64,000 nt of DNA from Treponema sp. (GCA_017446265.1 JAFSRD010000039.1:1-64000), one strand, 5' to 3'. Positions 27,331-37,153 are shown, numbered from the stretch's first letter. Translations and numbers: made by a program. Notes: generated by a model not told the origin, from the sequence alone.

Positions 27331-28422
27331 CTACACGCGTTTTTCTCGCGCGTAATATTTCGGGCGCACAAACAAAAGCCCCGCACTGTCGCCAACTACA
27401 TGCTCGCGCGACTTCAACATGTCGAGCGTGCTCTGCTCAACGCGAATCTCCTGTCCTTCAAAATCGACAAAGTATGTGCTCTCGCTGCCGAGAAAACTCG
27501 CACTTGTGATTGTGCCGCGCACAGGAGACGCATCATCAAATACAATGTCTGAAGGACGAATTCCCATGTCGTATTCTCCGTTTGCCACATTGTGCGGCAG
27601 CTCATCTTCGTGCACATCTGCATAGCGAATATCTTTGCCGTTTATCTGAAAATACATGCCGTCTGTTTTTTTCTTCACTGGAATAAAATTAGACACGCCT
27701 ATAAACGTAAAGACAAATTTATCTGCTGGTGCAAGAATTATGTCTTCGTCTGTACCTATTTGGCTCAATGCTCCCGACGGATTCATTACTGCAATTTTGT
27801 CGCATAGCTGGAGTGCAGCCTGCTGGTCATGCGTAATGTAGATGATAGTTGTGCCAATGTTCTGTTGGATTTGCCGAATCTCGACAAGCATTTCCTCGCG
27901 CAACTTTGCGTCGAGATTAGTTATCGGTTCGTCAAGTACAATGACATCATCCGACGACACAAGCGCACGCGCAAGTGCAACGCGCTGCTGCTGCCCGCCT
28001 GAAAGCTGCGACGGCACATGATTTTTGTAATTTTCCATGCGCACTTGTTGCAATGCAAATTCTGCCTTGCACGCTATTTCATCTTTTGCGAGTTTCTTTT
28101 TGCGCAACGGATAGACAACGTTTTCCCAGACAGTCATATGCGGCCACACTGCGTAATCCTGAAAAACAACACCTATGTTCCGTCGCTCTGGTGCAACATT
28201 GACGCGCTTTTTTGCGCTGAACACACACGCATCGCCAATGAAGATGTCGCCTTTTTCCGGCTTAATAAATCCGCACAGACAGCGCAGCAGCGTCGTCTTT
28301 CCGCAGCCAGATGGTCCCACAATACCGACAATCTGACTTTCCTCGACAGTCAGCGAAAAGTCTTCAAAGACAGTATGTTGACCGTATCTGAACGTTATTG
28401 AATCAAATCGTATGTGTGCCAT
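27331..28422 (-). CDS. ABC transporter ATPase, iron/spermidine type (second of two)
   Basis: 363 residues. Walker A GPSGCGKTT at 36-44, signature LSGGQQQ, Walker B VIVLDEP, switch YITHD and a C-terminal TOBE-like region with MGIRPSD. It is paralogous to the 24242-25351 ATPase but clearly diverged, especially in the C-terminal half (cytosolic regulatory region). Encoded between the binding-protein gene and the permease gene. Confidence 0.9.
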   Translation of the reverse strand: MAHIRFDSITFRYGQHTVFEDFSLTVEESQIVGIVGPSGCGKTTLLRCLCGFIKPEKGDIFIGDACVFSAKKRVNVAPERRNIGVVFQDYAVWPHMTVWENVVYPLRKKKLAKDEIACKAEFALQQVRMENYKNHVPSQLSGGQQQRVALARALVSSDDVIVLDEPITNLDAKLREEMLVEIRQIQQNIGTTIIYITHDQQAALQLCDKIAVMNPSGALSQIGTDEDIILAPADKFVFTFIGVSNFIPVKKKTDGMYFQINGKDIRYADVHEDELPHNVANGEYDMGIRPSDIVFDDASPVRGTITSASFLGSESTYFVDFEGQEIRVEQSTLDMLKSREHVVGDSAGLLFVRPKYYAREKRV

Positions 28423-28530
28423 AAAATATTCTCCACATGCGGCTACTGTCTACATCTCGCATGGCGTATTAGGCACAGCACTGACTAACGCCAGTGCCAG
28501 CCGCACCATGCGTTCAGCCCGTGCGCCGCG

Positions 28531-29553
28531 CTATTTGAATATGCTGTCGAATTCGGCAAGCACATCTCCGCTGTGCGCAGCAATTTCTGCGTCGTCAATT
28601 TTCATAGCGCGGCGCACAATCTCTTCTGGCGCAATGCTGCCTGCTTTTTGCACATCATTTCTAATAGGCGAGCAGTCGTTGTCGCTCAAAATTTTCTGTC
28701 CGTCTTCAGAGAGAATGAAGTCGTACAAAAGCTTGCCGTTCTCTTGGTTTGCGGAATTCTTTATAAGTGCAATCGGGCTTGAAATTGCAACCAAGTCTGA
28801 TTCAGGGTAGACAAACTGTATCGGCGAGCCATCGTTTTCAAGCGTCTGCGCAACATAATCAACTGCAATGCATACTTTATACGCCTGCGCTGCCACTTTT
28901 GTATGCGTCGATGTTGTGCCGCTTTCAAGCTCTGCGCCGTTCGCTTTGAGCTTTTGAAAATACGCTGCGCCATATCGTGAGTCTGCAAGTAATCCTGCAA
29001 CTGCATAAAATGTGGTGCCTGATTCACCGGGGTCTGTCATAACAATTTGATTTTTGAATATCGGCTTTAATAAATCGTTCCACGTTTTCGGCACCTCTTG
29101 TGCAGGAACAGTGTTCACATTGCATGCAAATCCCATGACAATCATGCGGCCGCCACAGTAATAATTTTCCGGGTCCTTGTACAAAGCATCGATGTGCGCC
29201 GCTTCGGGTGAAACATACTGTTCAAGAATGCCTTGCTCCTTAAACGTAATGTAATTTGACGGGTCTCCTACCCACACAACGTCGCACGCAATTTGCCCCG
29301 ACTGCTTTTCCGCAGCCATTTTTGTGGCAACTTTGCTTGTGCCCGCAGCGTAATAGTCCATTCTGACATTCGGATATTTTTTTGCAAAGCCGTCTTTTAT
29401 TGCCATAAGCTGCGCTTCTTTCAGTGAAGAATACAGCATTACTGAACCTGTTTCAGCCGAAGACGCTCCGCCTGAAACATGGCCTGTTTTTTTTGCACAC
29501 GAACTCAATCCTGCAATGCAGACAGCCAACGCCACTACAATGTGCTTTTTCAT
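28531..29553 (-). CDS. iron(III)-type ABC substrate-binding lipoprotein
   Basis: 340 residues. Signal peptide with lipobox LSSC (C19), then a family-1 type extracellular binding protein (MLYSSLKEAQLMAIKDGFAKKYPNV, VWVGDPSNYITFKEQGILEQY, PESDLVAISSPIALIKNSAN, LLYDFILSEDGQKILSD), the FbpA/AfuA group. Members bind Fe3+ or phosphorylated sugars or other small anions; an unmistakable tandem-tyrosine iron site is not seen, so the ligand is open. The second of two in-frame ATGs (29553) is best spaced from GGAGG. First gene of the operon, with a TATACT box at 29594-29589. Confidence 0.88.
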   Translation of the reverse strand: MKKHIVVALAVCIAGLSSCAKKTGHVSGGASSAETGSVMLYSSLKEAQLMAIKDGFAKKYPNVRMDYYAAGTSKVATKMAAEKQSGQIACDVVWVGDPSNYITFKEQGILEQYVSPEAAHIDALYKDPENYYCGGRMIVMGFACNVNTVPAQEVPKTWNDLLKPIFKNQIVMTDPGESGTTFYAVAGLLADSRYGAAYFQKLKANGAELESGTTSTHTKVAAQAYKVCIAVDYVAQTLENDGSPIQFVYPESDLVAISSPIALIKNSANQENGKLLYDFILSEDGQKILSDNDCSPIRNDVQKAGSIAPEEIVRRAMKIDDAEIAAHSGDVLAEFDSIFK

Positions 29554-29914
29554 GATTATCATGCCTCCTCAAAATGCGAATTACACACAGTATAAGGCGT
29601 ATTTTGAATTTTGCTAGTTTAAATTTCAGCTATTTGAGAGAAAAACTGCTTTTTAAACGTAGTGCATGCATGCGCTGCACTGTAATGGCGCAAACGCGAA
29701 GCGTTGCGCCCGCGTTAGCGATTGCCGCGAGTACACCGCAGACGCTTGCCGCTGCCATATTGAGTTGGCGTGGTGCAAGCAGCGGTTGTGTGTAAAACAG
29801 TTGCAGTGCATGTGCAGTCAGCAAGCGGCGAGGAGTTCGAGCAAAAGCGCGGTCTTGAGCGGACAGTTGACGTTGTACAAAACGTCCGCTCAAGAAACGC
29901 CCGAAAAAAAATTA
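29554..29914. other. 361-nt intergenic region, no gene recognised
   Basis: Besides the ABC operon leader (TATACT on the minus strand at 29594-29589), it holds a near-perfect hairpin GGCGCAAACGC/GCGTTGCGCC (29687-29710, one bulge) and an 11-bp hairpin at 29854-29894. Short open frames run through it on both strands but have biased Arg/Cys/Ala composition, no ribosome-binding sites and no recognisable domain. Confidence 0.55.
29854..29894 (-). terminator. 11-bp hairpin after threonine aldolase gene
   Basis: CTTGAGCGGAC (29854-29864) pairs perfectly with GTCCGCTCAAG (29884-29894), 21 nt beyond the aldolase stop. No T-run follows on the minus strand, so it may be a barrier rather than an intrinsic terminator. 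Confidence 0.55.
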
Positions 29915-30940
29915 TTAAAACAACTGCAATAATTCTGCCACGTCTTCTGCACGGGTCGCCCAACTCGTCGCAAGGCGTATGACAGTGTGTGCGTCGTCGT
30001 ATGGTTCCCAGATGCTAAAGCAAACGCGCTCCGCAAGTTCTTGCAGTTTTTCGTTGCTCACAATAAAGAACTGTTGATTCGTGGGCGAGTCTATAAAAAG
30101 TTCACAGCCTTTTTTCTGCATTTCGCGTTTAAGCGTCATGGCAGTTTCTATTGCGTTTCGTGAAATTGTATAGTAAAGGTTGTCTGTAAAAAGCGTGTCA
30201 AACTGAATGCCGAGCAGACGACCTTTTGCGAGCAGTGCGCCGTGCTGCTTTATGAGCGTAAAAAAATGCGGCAGCAGTTTTGGTTTTGCAACGACAACTG
30301 CTTCGCCAAAAAGCGCGCCCACTTTTGTGCCGCCAATGTAAAATACATCGCACAGTTGCGCAATTGTTTTGAGCGTTACATCGGTGTCATCTGCGGCAAG
30401 CGCGTAGCCGAGCCGTGCGCCGTCCAGAAAAAGCGGCAAATTATGCGCGCGGCAAACACTGCTCAATTTTGTTAATTCTGCTTTTGTGTACAGCGTGCCA
30501 TATTCTGTAGGATGAGAGACATACACGGCGCCAGGCTTGACCATATGCGCTTTTGTCGTGTCATTCTCAAATGCAGCAAGATAGTGCTGCAAGTCAGCGG
30601 CATCCATCTTGCCGTTATGATGAGCAAGCACAAGCACCTTATGCCCGCCCGCTTCAATAGCTCCCGCCTCATGTACGCTGATGTGCCCTGTCTGCACCGC
30701 AATGACTCCCTCGTATGCACGAAGCAGTCCGTCAATTACCGTTGCATTTGTCTGCGTGCCGCCTGTAAGAAACCACACGGCAGCGTCTGGGCAACCGCAT
30801 GCTGTTTTGATTTTTGCTTTTGCGCGCTCACAGTATTCATCGCATCCATAGCCCGCTGTTTTTTCAAAATTCGTTTCGACAAGACGCTGCAAAATAGTCG
30901 GGTGCGCGCCTTCAAGATAATCGCTTTCAAAATGCAGCAT
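29915..30940 (-). CDS. low-specificity threonine aldolase / beta-eliminating lyase family
   Basis: 341 residues, fold-type I PLP enzyme of the threonine-aldolase group that cleaves threonine to glycine and acetaldehyde. The Schiff-base lysine is K206 (YIGGTKVGALFG), the Asp pairing with the pyridine nitrogen is D173 (FLDGARLGYAL), and the ring-stacking histidine is in TGHISVHEAGA. The start codon is 2 nt after the MCP stop (TAG-TT-ATG), so translation is coupled to the MCP gene. Confidence 0.9.
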   Translation of the reverse strand: MLHFESDYLEGAHPTILQRLVETNFEKTAGYGCDEYCERAKAKIKTACGCPDAAVWFLTGGTQTNATVIDGLLRAYEGVIAVQTGHISVHEAGAIEAGGHKVLVLAHHNGKMDAADLQHYLAAFENDTTKAHMVKPGAVYVSHPTEYGTLYTKAELTKLSSVCRAHNLPLFLDGARLGYALAADDTDVTLKTIAQLCDVFYIGGTKVGALFGEAVVVAKPKLLPHFFTLIKQHGALLAKGRLLGIQFDTLFTDNLYYTISRNAIETAMTLKREMQKKGCELFIDSPTNQQFFIVSNEKLQELAERVCFSIWEPYDDAHTVIRLATSWATRAEDVAELLQLF

Positions 30941-30942
30941 AA

Positions 30943-33075
30943 CTACACCTTAAACGCATTCATGCCGTCAAGCACGCTCGCAATGCTCTTTTCATTGAGC
31001 GCAATGCTTTCATTTGTTTTTACCGCAGCGTACGCAATCGTCGTCGTCTTATTTGATATGTCGCTCATGCTGTTGGAAACAGTGTCTGCCATAACGCTCA
31101 GCTTTTCGATTTCCAATGAAACTTCCTTGCTGTTCTCAAGCACGTCACTTGCATCAGACTTTACGCGCGCAGTAATTTCATTAATATGCTTTACCGCATC
31201 AAGCACTTGTTTTCCCGCAGTTCCTTGTTCCGTCATTGCATTTGTGATGACATATTCCTGTTCATTCACTTTTTGTGCAAGTGAAAATATCGTATTAAAT
31301 CGTTCTTCGACCAATGCGCTCGATTTCGTAATTTCGTCTATAGATACTTTCACATCAGTCAAGGCTTGCTGAATTTTATTTCCCTGAAAATTCGACTCTT
31401 CGGCCAGCTTGCGGATTTCATCGGCAACAACTGCAAACCCCTTGCCTGCATTGCCTGCGTGCGCCGCTTCAATAGCTGCATTCATAGCCAAAAGGTTTGT
31501 CTGACTTGCAATATTCTGAATAACTGATGATGCATCTACGAGCGATTGCGACTGTTCAAAAATTTTCTGAGACAGCGTTACAGTATTGCTTACTAAATCG
31601 CGACTTGTCTGCGATTCATTTTGCAAAGAGTTGATAGCCTCTTTATTGAGTTCCAGTATCCTGCTGACTTCACTAACGCTCGCTGCCATCTGTTCATTCG
31701 CAGACAATGACTGCATAATGCTCGCTGCCTGCTCGTTGATTCTTGTAGAAAGCGCGCCTATGCTGTTTACGATTACCTCTATAGCATTTCTTACATTGTC
31801 AACGCCGTCAACATGCCCGGACAACTGCTCTTGAACAACATGAATGCTGTCGGTAATATTTCTGACCGCTTCGTTTGAAGCCGAAATGTTTTCTGACAAT
31901 GTTTCGCTTGACGTCTTCATTTTAACGCATTCACTTTTTACTCCGCGTATGGAGACAGCAAGTTTTTCCATGACTTTATTAAAACTGTCATACATCTGTC
32001 CAATTTCATCATTACGAGGAGCAGAAAGCCGAATAGTCAGGTCGCCGTCACCCTCTCCAATATTCTTGAAAATTTTAACGCTTTTTTGCAAGTGGCTTGT
32101 AATTGAATTGACCGTTACGAAAACAATACCGATAAGCACAACAATCATCACAGCAAACAGCAATATGGTTCTTTGAATAATCGACCGCGCTCCTGCTGTA
32201 ACTGTACTGTATGGAGTTGACGCAAACAAATACCAAATGTTTTCCGTACGGTCAATCTGAACAGGCGTAATCGTAATGAATGCGGCATTGTGCTGGAAAG
32301 AAAGCGTGCCACCCTGTGCAGCCGCCTTGAACTGCTGTTTCAAAGCATTGTCGGCAAAATATGAACTCAACTCTCCTGCGGCGGTACCATCAGATGAGGC
32401 GAGAAGCGTGCCGCCAACAGTCATCAACTCGTACTGGGTATCTGTCAAATGAGACGAGCTATTTATAGTTTGTTCTAAATCAGAAAGCTCAATATCAATT
32501 CCACACAGCCCCGCAGCATTGCCGCGCTGGTCACGGATGATTCCAAATGCCGAAGTAAGAATCGTTGCTCTGTCGTCAATCACATCTTCTGTAGGATTGT
32601 CAAATTCCATCGTACCGGTTATTCCGTTCGTATACCATTGTCCATTAATATCAAGTATTACATCTTCAACTATTTCATCATCATCATTACGCACCCAACA
32701 CAGCGGGAGTTTTTCTCTTGTTAGACGGCCCGGCTCATATACTGCCCACACAGAAACGTAGTCAGTATTCCGCACATACGACTCAACAATGGCCGAAATT
32801 GCCCCGACACGCTGAGACGGAGGAAATGCTTCATATCCCGATAACGAGGCGCCAAGTGCTGTTGCCGACGAAAGCGCCCCGTTCATGTCTTTTTCAATGA
32901 CGCTGGCACTCCGCTCAATTGATGTTTGAATGAGTCTGGTAAAATTCTCAAGGCTGCTTGCATACATATCGTTGCCAACTACAAAAAGCATGCACACGGC
33001 ACCTATCAAGAAACACACGCTTAAACTGATCAAAAGACGGGTACGAATTGAATTTCTTACGTCCTTAAAAAACAT
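30943..33075 (-). CDS. methyl-accepting chemotaxis protein with Cache-type sensor
   Basis: 710 residues: membrane helix ~13-35, ~260-residue extracytoplasmic sensor (double-Cache-like; YVSVWAVYEPGRLTR, GLCGIDIELSDLEQTI), second helix ~300-322, HAMP (FKNIGEGDGDLTIRL), then the long helical signalling rod with hairpin tip IASQTNLLAMNAAIEAAHAG and GFAVVADEIRKLAEES. It feeds CheA and the periplasmic flagella; Cache MCPs often sense amino acids or organic acids. ATG at 33075 sits 6 nt after GAGGGG; an in-frame TTG at 33081 is less likely. Confidence 0.93.
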   Translation of the reverse strand: MFFKDVRNSIRTRLLISLSVCFLIGAVCMLFVVGNDMYASSLENFTRLIQTSIERSASVIEKDMNGALSSATALGASLSGYEAFPPSQRVGAISAIVESYVRNTDYVSVWAVYEPGRLTREKLPLCWVRNDDDEIVEDVILDINGQWYTNGITGTMEFDNPTEDVIDDRATILTSAFGIIRDQRGNAAGLCGIDIELSDLEQTINSSSHLTDTQYELMTVGGTLLASSDGTAAGELSSYFADNALKQQFKAAAQGGTLSFQHNAAFITITPVQIDRTENIWYLFASTPYSTVTAGARSIIQRTILLFAVMIVVLIGIVFVTVNSITSHLQKSVKIFKNIGEGDGDLTIRLSAPRNDEIGQMYDSFNKVMEKLAVSIRGVKSECVKMKTSSETLSENISASNEAVRNITDSIHVVQEQLSGHVDGVDNVRNAIEVIVNSIGALSTRINEQAASIMQSLSANEQMAASVSEVSRILELNKEAINSLQNESQTSRDLVSNTVTLSQKIFEQSQSLVDASSVIQNIASQTNLLAMNAAIEAAHAGNAGKGFAVVADEIRKLAEESNFQGNKIQQALTDVKVSIDEITKSSALVEERFNTIFSLAQKVNEQEYVITNAMTEQGTAGKQVLDAVKHINEITARVKSDASDVLENSKEVSLEIEKLSVMADTVSNSMSDISNKTTTIAYAAVKTNESIALNEKSIASVLDGMNAFKV

Positions 33076-33105
33076 CTCCAACCCCTCTGGTAATAATTAG
33101 TATAA

Positions 33106-33134
33106 AATATATAATAGTTTATATTTAATGACAA
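33106..33134 (-). promoter_or_regulatory. promoter of the MCP-aldolase operon
   Basis: Minus strand TTGTCA (33134-33129), 17-bp spacer, TATATT (33111-33106); leader of about 24 nt with a GAGGGG ribosome-binding site. Confidence 0.6.
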
Positions 33135-33179
33135 TATGTTTTAGTTTTCACTAAACAAAAAGTACAATCACCAATTTTA

Positions 33180-33282
33180 CGACGCAGAGCGTCGGGGTAT
33201 TTGCCAGTCGCACCTGCCTGTCGGCAGACAGGTAAGCGACGAGTTAAATAATTTCCTTACAGTTCGTATCACAAAGTGATAC
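33180..33282. repeat. three short hairpins between MCP and putP
   Basis: CGACGC/GCGTCG (33180-33194), CCTGTC/GACAGG with outer GTCGC/GCGAC (33207-33240), and GTATCAC/GTGATAC with AAA loop (33266-33282). The last lies just beyond the putP stop and could terminate it. The middle one resembles the TGCCTGCCG/CGGCAGGCA element at 27196. Confidence 0.55.
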
Positions 33283-33309
33283 ATTGAACCCTCCGCACGA
33301 ATAAATATA

Positions 33310-34800
33310 TCAGTTTCTTAATTTGCGTGCATACGCGTCAAATTCGGCAAGCATTTCCGCGTCTTTGTTTTTGTCCAGAACGCTTACAACGACAGCAAAA
33401 ACAAGACACATTACAAAACCTGGAATGATTTCATACATATCGAAAATGCCGCCGCGCAGTCCATGCCACACGATGACTGTAATGCCGCCTGCAATGATGC
33501 CTGCGATTGCACCTTTATTCGTAGCTCCGCGCCAAAAAAGCGCAAGCAAAATAAGCGGTCCAAATGTAGCGCCGAATCCTGCCCACGCATAACTTACAAG
33601 AGAAAATATGGAGCTGTTTTCGTTGAGCGAAATAACAAACGCAACGAGCGCAATAGCAAACACTGTAATGCGGCTTACAACGACAACTTGTTTTTCGGAA
33701 AGCGTGCGTTTAAGGATTGTCGTCAAAAAATCTTCACTGAAAGCGGATGCTGCAACAAGCAGCTGCGAGTCTGCCGTACTCATTGCGGCGGCAAGAATGG
33801 CGCACAAAAAAATGCCTCCGATAAATGCAGGATACATCTGCTTTATCGTTTCAATGACAACAGTTTCCTGCGCCCCAGATGCAAGCGGAACTGCAAGATA
33901 CGCTTTGCCGAACGAGCCTATCATAACCGCGGCAATAAATGCAATCGTAACCCATATCATCGCAATATGACGGGAAAGCGGTACGTCGCCATCGCTGCGT
34001 ATGCCCATGAACCGGGCAAGAATGTGCGGCATGCCGAAATAACCCAACCCCCATCCAAGTGATGAGATGATTGCCATTGCGCCAAATCCCGTTCCATCAT
34101 TGACAAATGGATTGACAAACTGCTTGCCAAAAGATGCAACTTTTACAAAAGCTTCCCCTGCCCCGCCGAGCGTCGCAATCATCACTACAGAAGTAACAAT
34201 AAGCGCAATGAACATGAGCGCCCCCTGCACAAAATCAGTAGCACAGACGGCAAGAAATCCTCCTGACATTGTATATGCAAGGATAACTGCTACACCTATG
34301 AGCACTGCAAGAACATATGGAACGCCAAAAACTGAATTTAATAATTTCCCGCATGCGACAAATCCGCTCGCCGTGTATACAGTAAAGAAAATCAAAATAA
34401 AAATAACCGAAATGAACGAGATGACACGTGACGAATCTTTAAAACGGTTTGTTAAAAATTCTGGAATAGTGATTGCGTTACCGCATTGCTCTGTGTAACG
34501 ACGCAAACGCTTCGCGACGATGAGCCAGTTCAAGTATGTGCCTATTTCCAATCCTACGGCTGTCCAAAATGCTTCCTTTAATCCAGTAAGATATGCAACG
34601 CCAGGAAGCCCCATCAAAAGCCAGCCCGACATGTCCGACGCTTCTGCGCTCAACGCCGTCATCCACGGTCCGACACGTCTCCCGCCGAGAAAAAAATCTT
34701 CCGACGATTTATTTTTTTTCATATAGCGAATGCCAATGTACACCATGAACGCAAGGTATAATACAAAGGCACAAAAGCGCGCGACAACTGTTAGCGACAT
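33310..34800 (-). CDS. putP: sodium/proline symporter
   Basis: 496 residues, 13 membrane helices, Na+:solute symporter family. PutP hallmarks: FFLGGRRVGPWMTALSAEASDMSGWLLMGLPG near the N-terminus (GGR plus the SAEASDMSGW sodium-site helix), the FVQGALMF helix, and AAAMSTADSQLLVAASAFSED in the conserved TM8-loop region. It imports L-proline with Na+. Start ATG at 34800 has GGGGGAAG immediately upstream; the frame extends to 34854 but without a ribosome-binding site. Confidence 0.93.
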   Translation of the reverse strand: MSLTVVARFCAFVLYLAFMVYIGIRYMKKNKSSEDFFLGGRRVGPWMTALSAEASDMSGWLLMGLPGVAYLTGLKEAFWTAVGLEIGTYLNWLIVAKRLRRYTEQCGNAITIPEFLTNRFKDSSRVISFISVIFILIFFTVYTASGFVACGKLLNSVFGVPYVLAVLIGVAVILAYTMSGGFLAVCATDFVQGALMFIALIVTSVVMIATLGGAGEAFVKVASFGKQFVNPFVNDGTGFGAMAIISSLGWGLGYFGMPHILARFMGIRSDGDVPLSRHIAMIWVTIAFIAAVMIGSFGKAYLAVPLASGAQETVVIETIKQMYPAFIGGIFLCAILAAAMSTADSQLLVAASAFSEDFLTTILKRTLSEKQVVVVSRITVFAIALVAFVISLNENSSIFSLVSYAWAGFGATFGPLILLALFWRGATNKGAIAGIIAGGITVIVWHGLRGGIFDMYEIIPGFVMCLVFAVVVSVLDKNKDAEMLAEFDAYARKLRN

Positions 34801-34875
34801 ATGCTTCCCCCACTCGTAAAACGCTCTCTCCGTATAGATTGCGAAATTTAGCAAGAGTACATTTTATTCATTTTA

Positions 34876-35751
34876 TTAAAAATATGCAATCGTGTAGCCG
34901 AGCGATTTTGCGAACCCGAGAGATGCGTATATTTTTTTTGCCTGCTCGTTTGCCGTACGCACATACAGCACAGGGCGGCGTTTTGACTGTACAATATGCT
35001 GCACCATTATTTCAACGAGCAGCGAGGCGTAATGCCTGTCGCGATAGTGCGGCATTGTGTACACGCCGCCTATTTGCGCATAATTCACGCCGATTGCATT
35101 CGTGTGTGCTTTTGCAACAAATTCGCCGCACGCATTTTGCAACGCAATCACATATTCTGTTTGCAACAAGCGCTCAAGATTTTTGCGCACTACGGCAGCA
35201 TTTGTCTCACGGCACGCAGGCGTTACTTCTTCTGTTTCATATGCTGCTTGCAGAGGCATGAGTGCATCTGCGTCATTTTCGCAGCAACACACGACATGCC
35301 AATTCGGAAGCACACTGTGCATAAACCTGCTCTGTTTTGACGGTGATGCGTTCTGCGTATTTTTAAGCACTGTGCTGCGCAATGTCATAAGCTGATACTC
35401 GTTCACTTGTAACGGTGTTTTGTTTTGCTCTGAAAGCATATCGATAATAAGGCTTGACGAAACAGCTTCTCCATTCACGCACGAGATTTTTTTATCGCAC
35501 AAAAATTCTGCGAGGCGTATTTTGAATGCAGCCTGTTTTTTCTTGTCGCGCGCATCGGGCAGACAATGCAGCACCGTGTGCCGCACGCTCAACACGCCTG
35601 TCACCGTGCGGGCGTTATCCAAAATAGCAAAGATGCCGTCAAATTTGCGCAGGCGCACGCGCTCAACAAGCTGCACGCATGTGTGCTCATGCCGCGAAAG
35701 AAACCTGAAAACTGCCGCCCTATTTGATTCATCAACCTGGAGAAAGTTCAT
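34876..35751 (-). CDS. GNAT-family acetyltransferase
   Basis: 291 residues. The C-terminal third has GNAT features: a beta strand with AKAHTNAIGVNYAQIGGVYTM, acetyl-CoA loop region YRDRHYASLLVEIMVQHI, and the final VRTANEQAKKIYASLGFAKSLGY motif seen in many GNATs. The N-terminal ~180 residues do not match a family I know and may be a second degenerate GNAT unit. Start set at 35751, 25 nt after the upstream stop; earlier in-frame starts would overlap the DUF711 gene. An extended -10-like TGC-TGTAAT ends 9 nt before this ATG. Confidence 0.8.
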   Translation of the reverse strand: MNFLQVDESNRAAVFRFLSRHEHTCVQLVERVRLRKFDGIFAILDNARTVTGVLSVRHTVLHCLPDARDKKKQAAFKIRLAEFLCDKKISCVNGEAVSSSLIIDMLSEQNKTPLQVNEYQLMTLRSTVLKNTQNASPSKQSRFMHSVLPNWHVVCCCENDADALMPLQAAYETEEVTPACRETNAAVVRKNLERLLQTEYVIALQNACGEFVAKAHTNAIGVNYAQIGGVYTMPHYRDRHYASLLVEIMVQHIVQSKRRPVLYVRTANEQAKKIYASLGFAKSLGYTIAYF

Positions 35752-35776
35752 GTTACGCTCATTACAGCATATCGCA

Positions 35777-37138
35777 TCAATTCCTAAAACTGTGAATGGG
35801 AGCAGGAATGCGTCCGCCGCGATTGATAAATTTTTCACATGAAAATGCGTTCACGCTCATAACAGGTGCACCGCCAAGCAATCCGCCGAATTCTGCCCAT
35901 TCGCCTTCAGTTTTGCCGGGCACGGGAATGACGCGCACCGCAGTTGTTTTGTTGTTCACCATGCCTATTGCAAGCTCGTCTGCAATAATGCCGCTGATTG
36001 TAGCCGCGCTTGTGCTACCGGGAATTGCAATCATGTCAAGACCAACTGAGCACACTGTTGTCATAGCTTCAAGTTTTTCCAGCGTGATTGAATGCTGCTT
36101 TACTGCGTGAATCATGCCTTCGTCTTCTGACACGGGAATAAACGCGCCCGAAAGTCCGCCCACGCGCGTGCTCGCCATAACGCCACCTTTTTTTACCGCA
36201 TCTGTGAGCATTGCAAGTGCAGCCGTTGTACCTGGCGCGCCCGCTCCTTCAAGACCGCATGCCTCAAGAATGCGTGCAACAGAGTCGCCTACTGCGGGCG
36301 TGGGTGCAAGCGACAAATCAAGAATGCCGAACGACACGCCGAGCCTATTTGCAGCTTCCACTCCCACAAGCTGTCCCATGCGCGACACTTTAAACGCAAT
36401 TTTTTTTATGCCTTCTGCAAGTTCATCAAGTGGTTTTTCCTCATATTCTTTGGCAGCAGCAAGCACAACGCCAGGTCCTGAAACGCCCACGCTTAAAACA
36501 GCATCGCCTTCACCCACACCGTGAAATGCGCCTGCCATAAACGGATTGTCTTCGGGCGCGTTGCAAAACACAACGAGTTTTGCACAGCCAATGCCATTGC
36601 GCGTTTTTGTGTTTTCTGCAGTTTGCTTGATAATATTTCCCATGAGCTTGACTGCACCCATATTGATGCCATTTTTCGTTGTGCCCAAATTTACCGATGA
36701 GCACACGCGTTCTGTTACGGCAAGCGCTTCAGGAATGGAATTAATGAGCGTCTCGTCGCCGCGCGTCATGCCTTTTTGCACAAGCGCAGAAAATCCACCG
36801 ACAAAATCAACGCCTAGCTCTTTTGCCGCTTTATCAAGCACTTCCGCCCATGCAACAAAGTTGCCTTCACCGCTTGCCTCTGCAATAAGCGCAACAGGCG
36901 TAACAGAAATGCGCTTGTTTATAATGGGCACGCCGAACTCAGCCTCAATGTCGCGCCCGACTGCAACAAGATTGCCTGCGCGTTTCATGATTTTATCGTA
37001 GACGCGCGTCCTGCATGTTTTGCCATCGCTGCAAATGCAGTCGAGCAACGAAATGCCCATAGTGATTGCACGGATGTCAAGCTTTTGGCGCAAGAACATG
37101 TTTACAGTTTGTTCAATTTCAACTGGGGAAAAAATCAT
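35777..37138 (-). CDS. PFL/DUF711 (UPF0210) family protein
   Basis: 453 residues, the full usual length of UPF0210/DUF711. The N-terminus ([28 protein letters not shown]) and the long glycine-rich body ([52 protein letters not shown]) are diagnostic. No reaction is established for the family to my knowledge; it is often linked to one-carbon or radical-enzyme genes by resemblance only. Soluble. In many bacteria an ACT-domain gene precedes it; none does here. Predicted leaderless: -10 TACAAT ends 6 nt before the ATG. Confidence 0.9.
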   Translation of the reverse strand: MIFSPVEIEQTVNMFLRQKLDIRAITMGISLLDCICSDGKTCRTRVYDKIMKRAGNLVAVGRDIEAEFGVPIINKRISVTPVALIAEASGEGNFVAWAEVLDKAAKELGVDFVGGFSALVQKGMTRGDETLINSIPEALAVTERVCSSVNLGTTKNGINMGAVKLMGNIIKQTAENTKTRNGIGCAKLVVFCNAPEDNPFMAGAFHGVGEGDAVLSVGVSGPGVVLAAAKEYEEKPLDELAEGIKKIAFKVSRMGQLVGVEAANRLGVSFGILDLSLAPTPAVGDSVARILEACGLEGAGAPGTTAALAMLTDAVKKGGVMASTRVGGLSGAFIPVSEDEGMIHAVKQHSITLEKLEAMTTVCSVGLDMIAIPGSTSAATISGIIADELAIGMVNNKTTAVRVIPVPGKTEGEWAEFGGLLGGAPVMSVNAFSCEKFINRGGRIPAPIHSFRN

Positions 37139-37144
37139 ATGCGT

Positions 37145-37153
37145 ATTGTAACA
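37145..37153 (-). promoter_or_regulatory. extended -10 promoter of DUF711 gene, predicted leaderless
   Basis: Minus strand TGT-TACAAT (37153-37145), 6 nt before the ATG at 37138; no convincing -35. Initiation would fall on the A of the start codon. Confidence 0.6.

Noticed and set aside
27093-27395. 100-codon minus-strand frame overlapping the triple hairpin
   Set aside because: It overlaps the 3' end of the ATPase gene and the permease start; sequence is mostly translated palindromes.
29630-29932. Short overlapping frames in the 29554-29914 gap (up to 88 codons)
   Set aside because: They occur on both strands over the same hairpin-rich DNA, without ribosome sites or recognisable domains.
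30512-31372. 286-codon plus-strand frame across the MCP and aldolase genes
   Set aside because: It runs antisense through two clear coding genes with conserved motifs; composition (Ser/Cys/Phe-rich) is typical of antisense noise.
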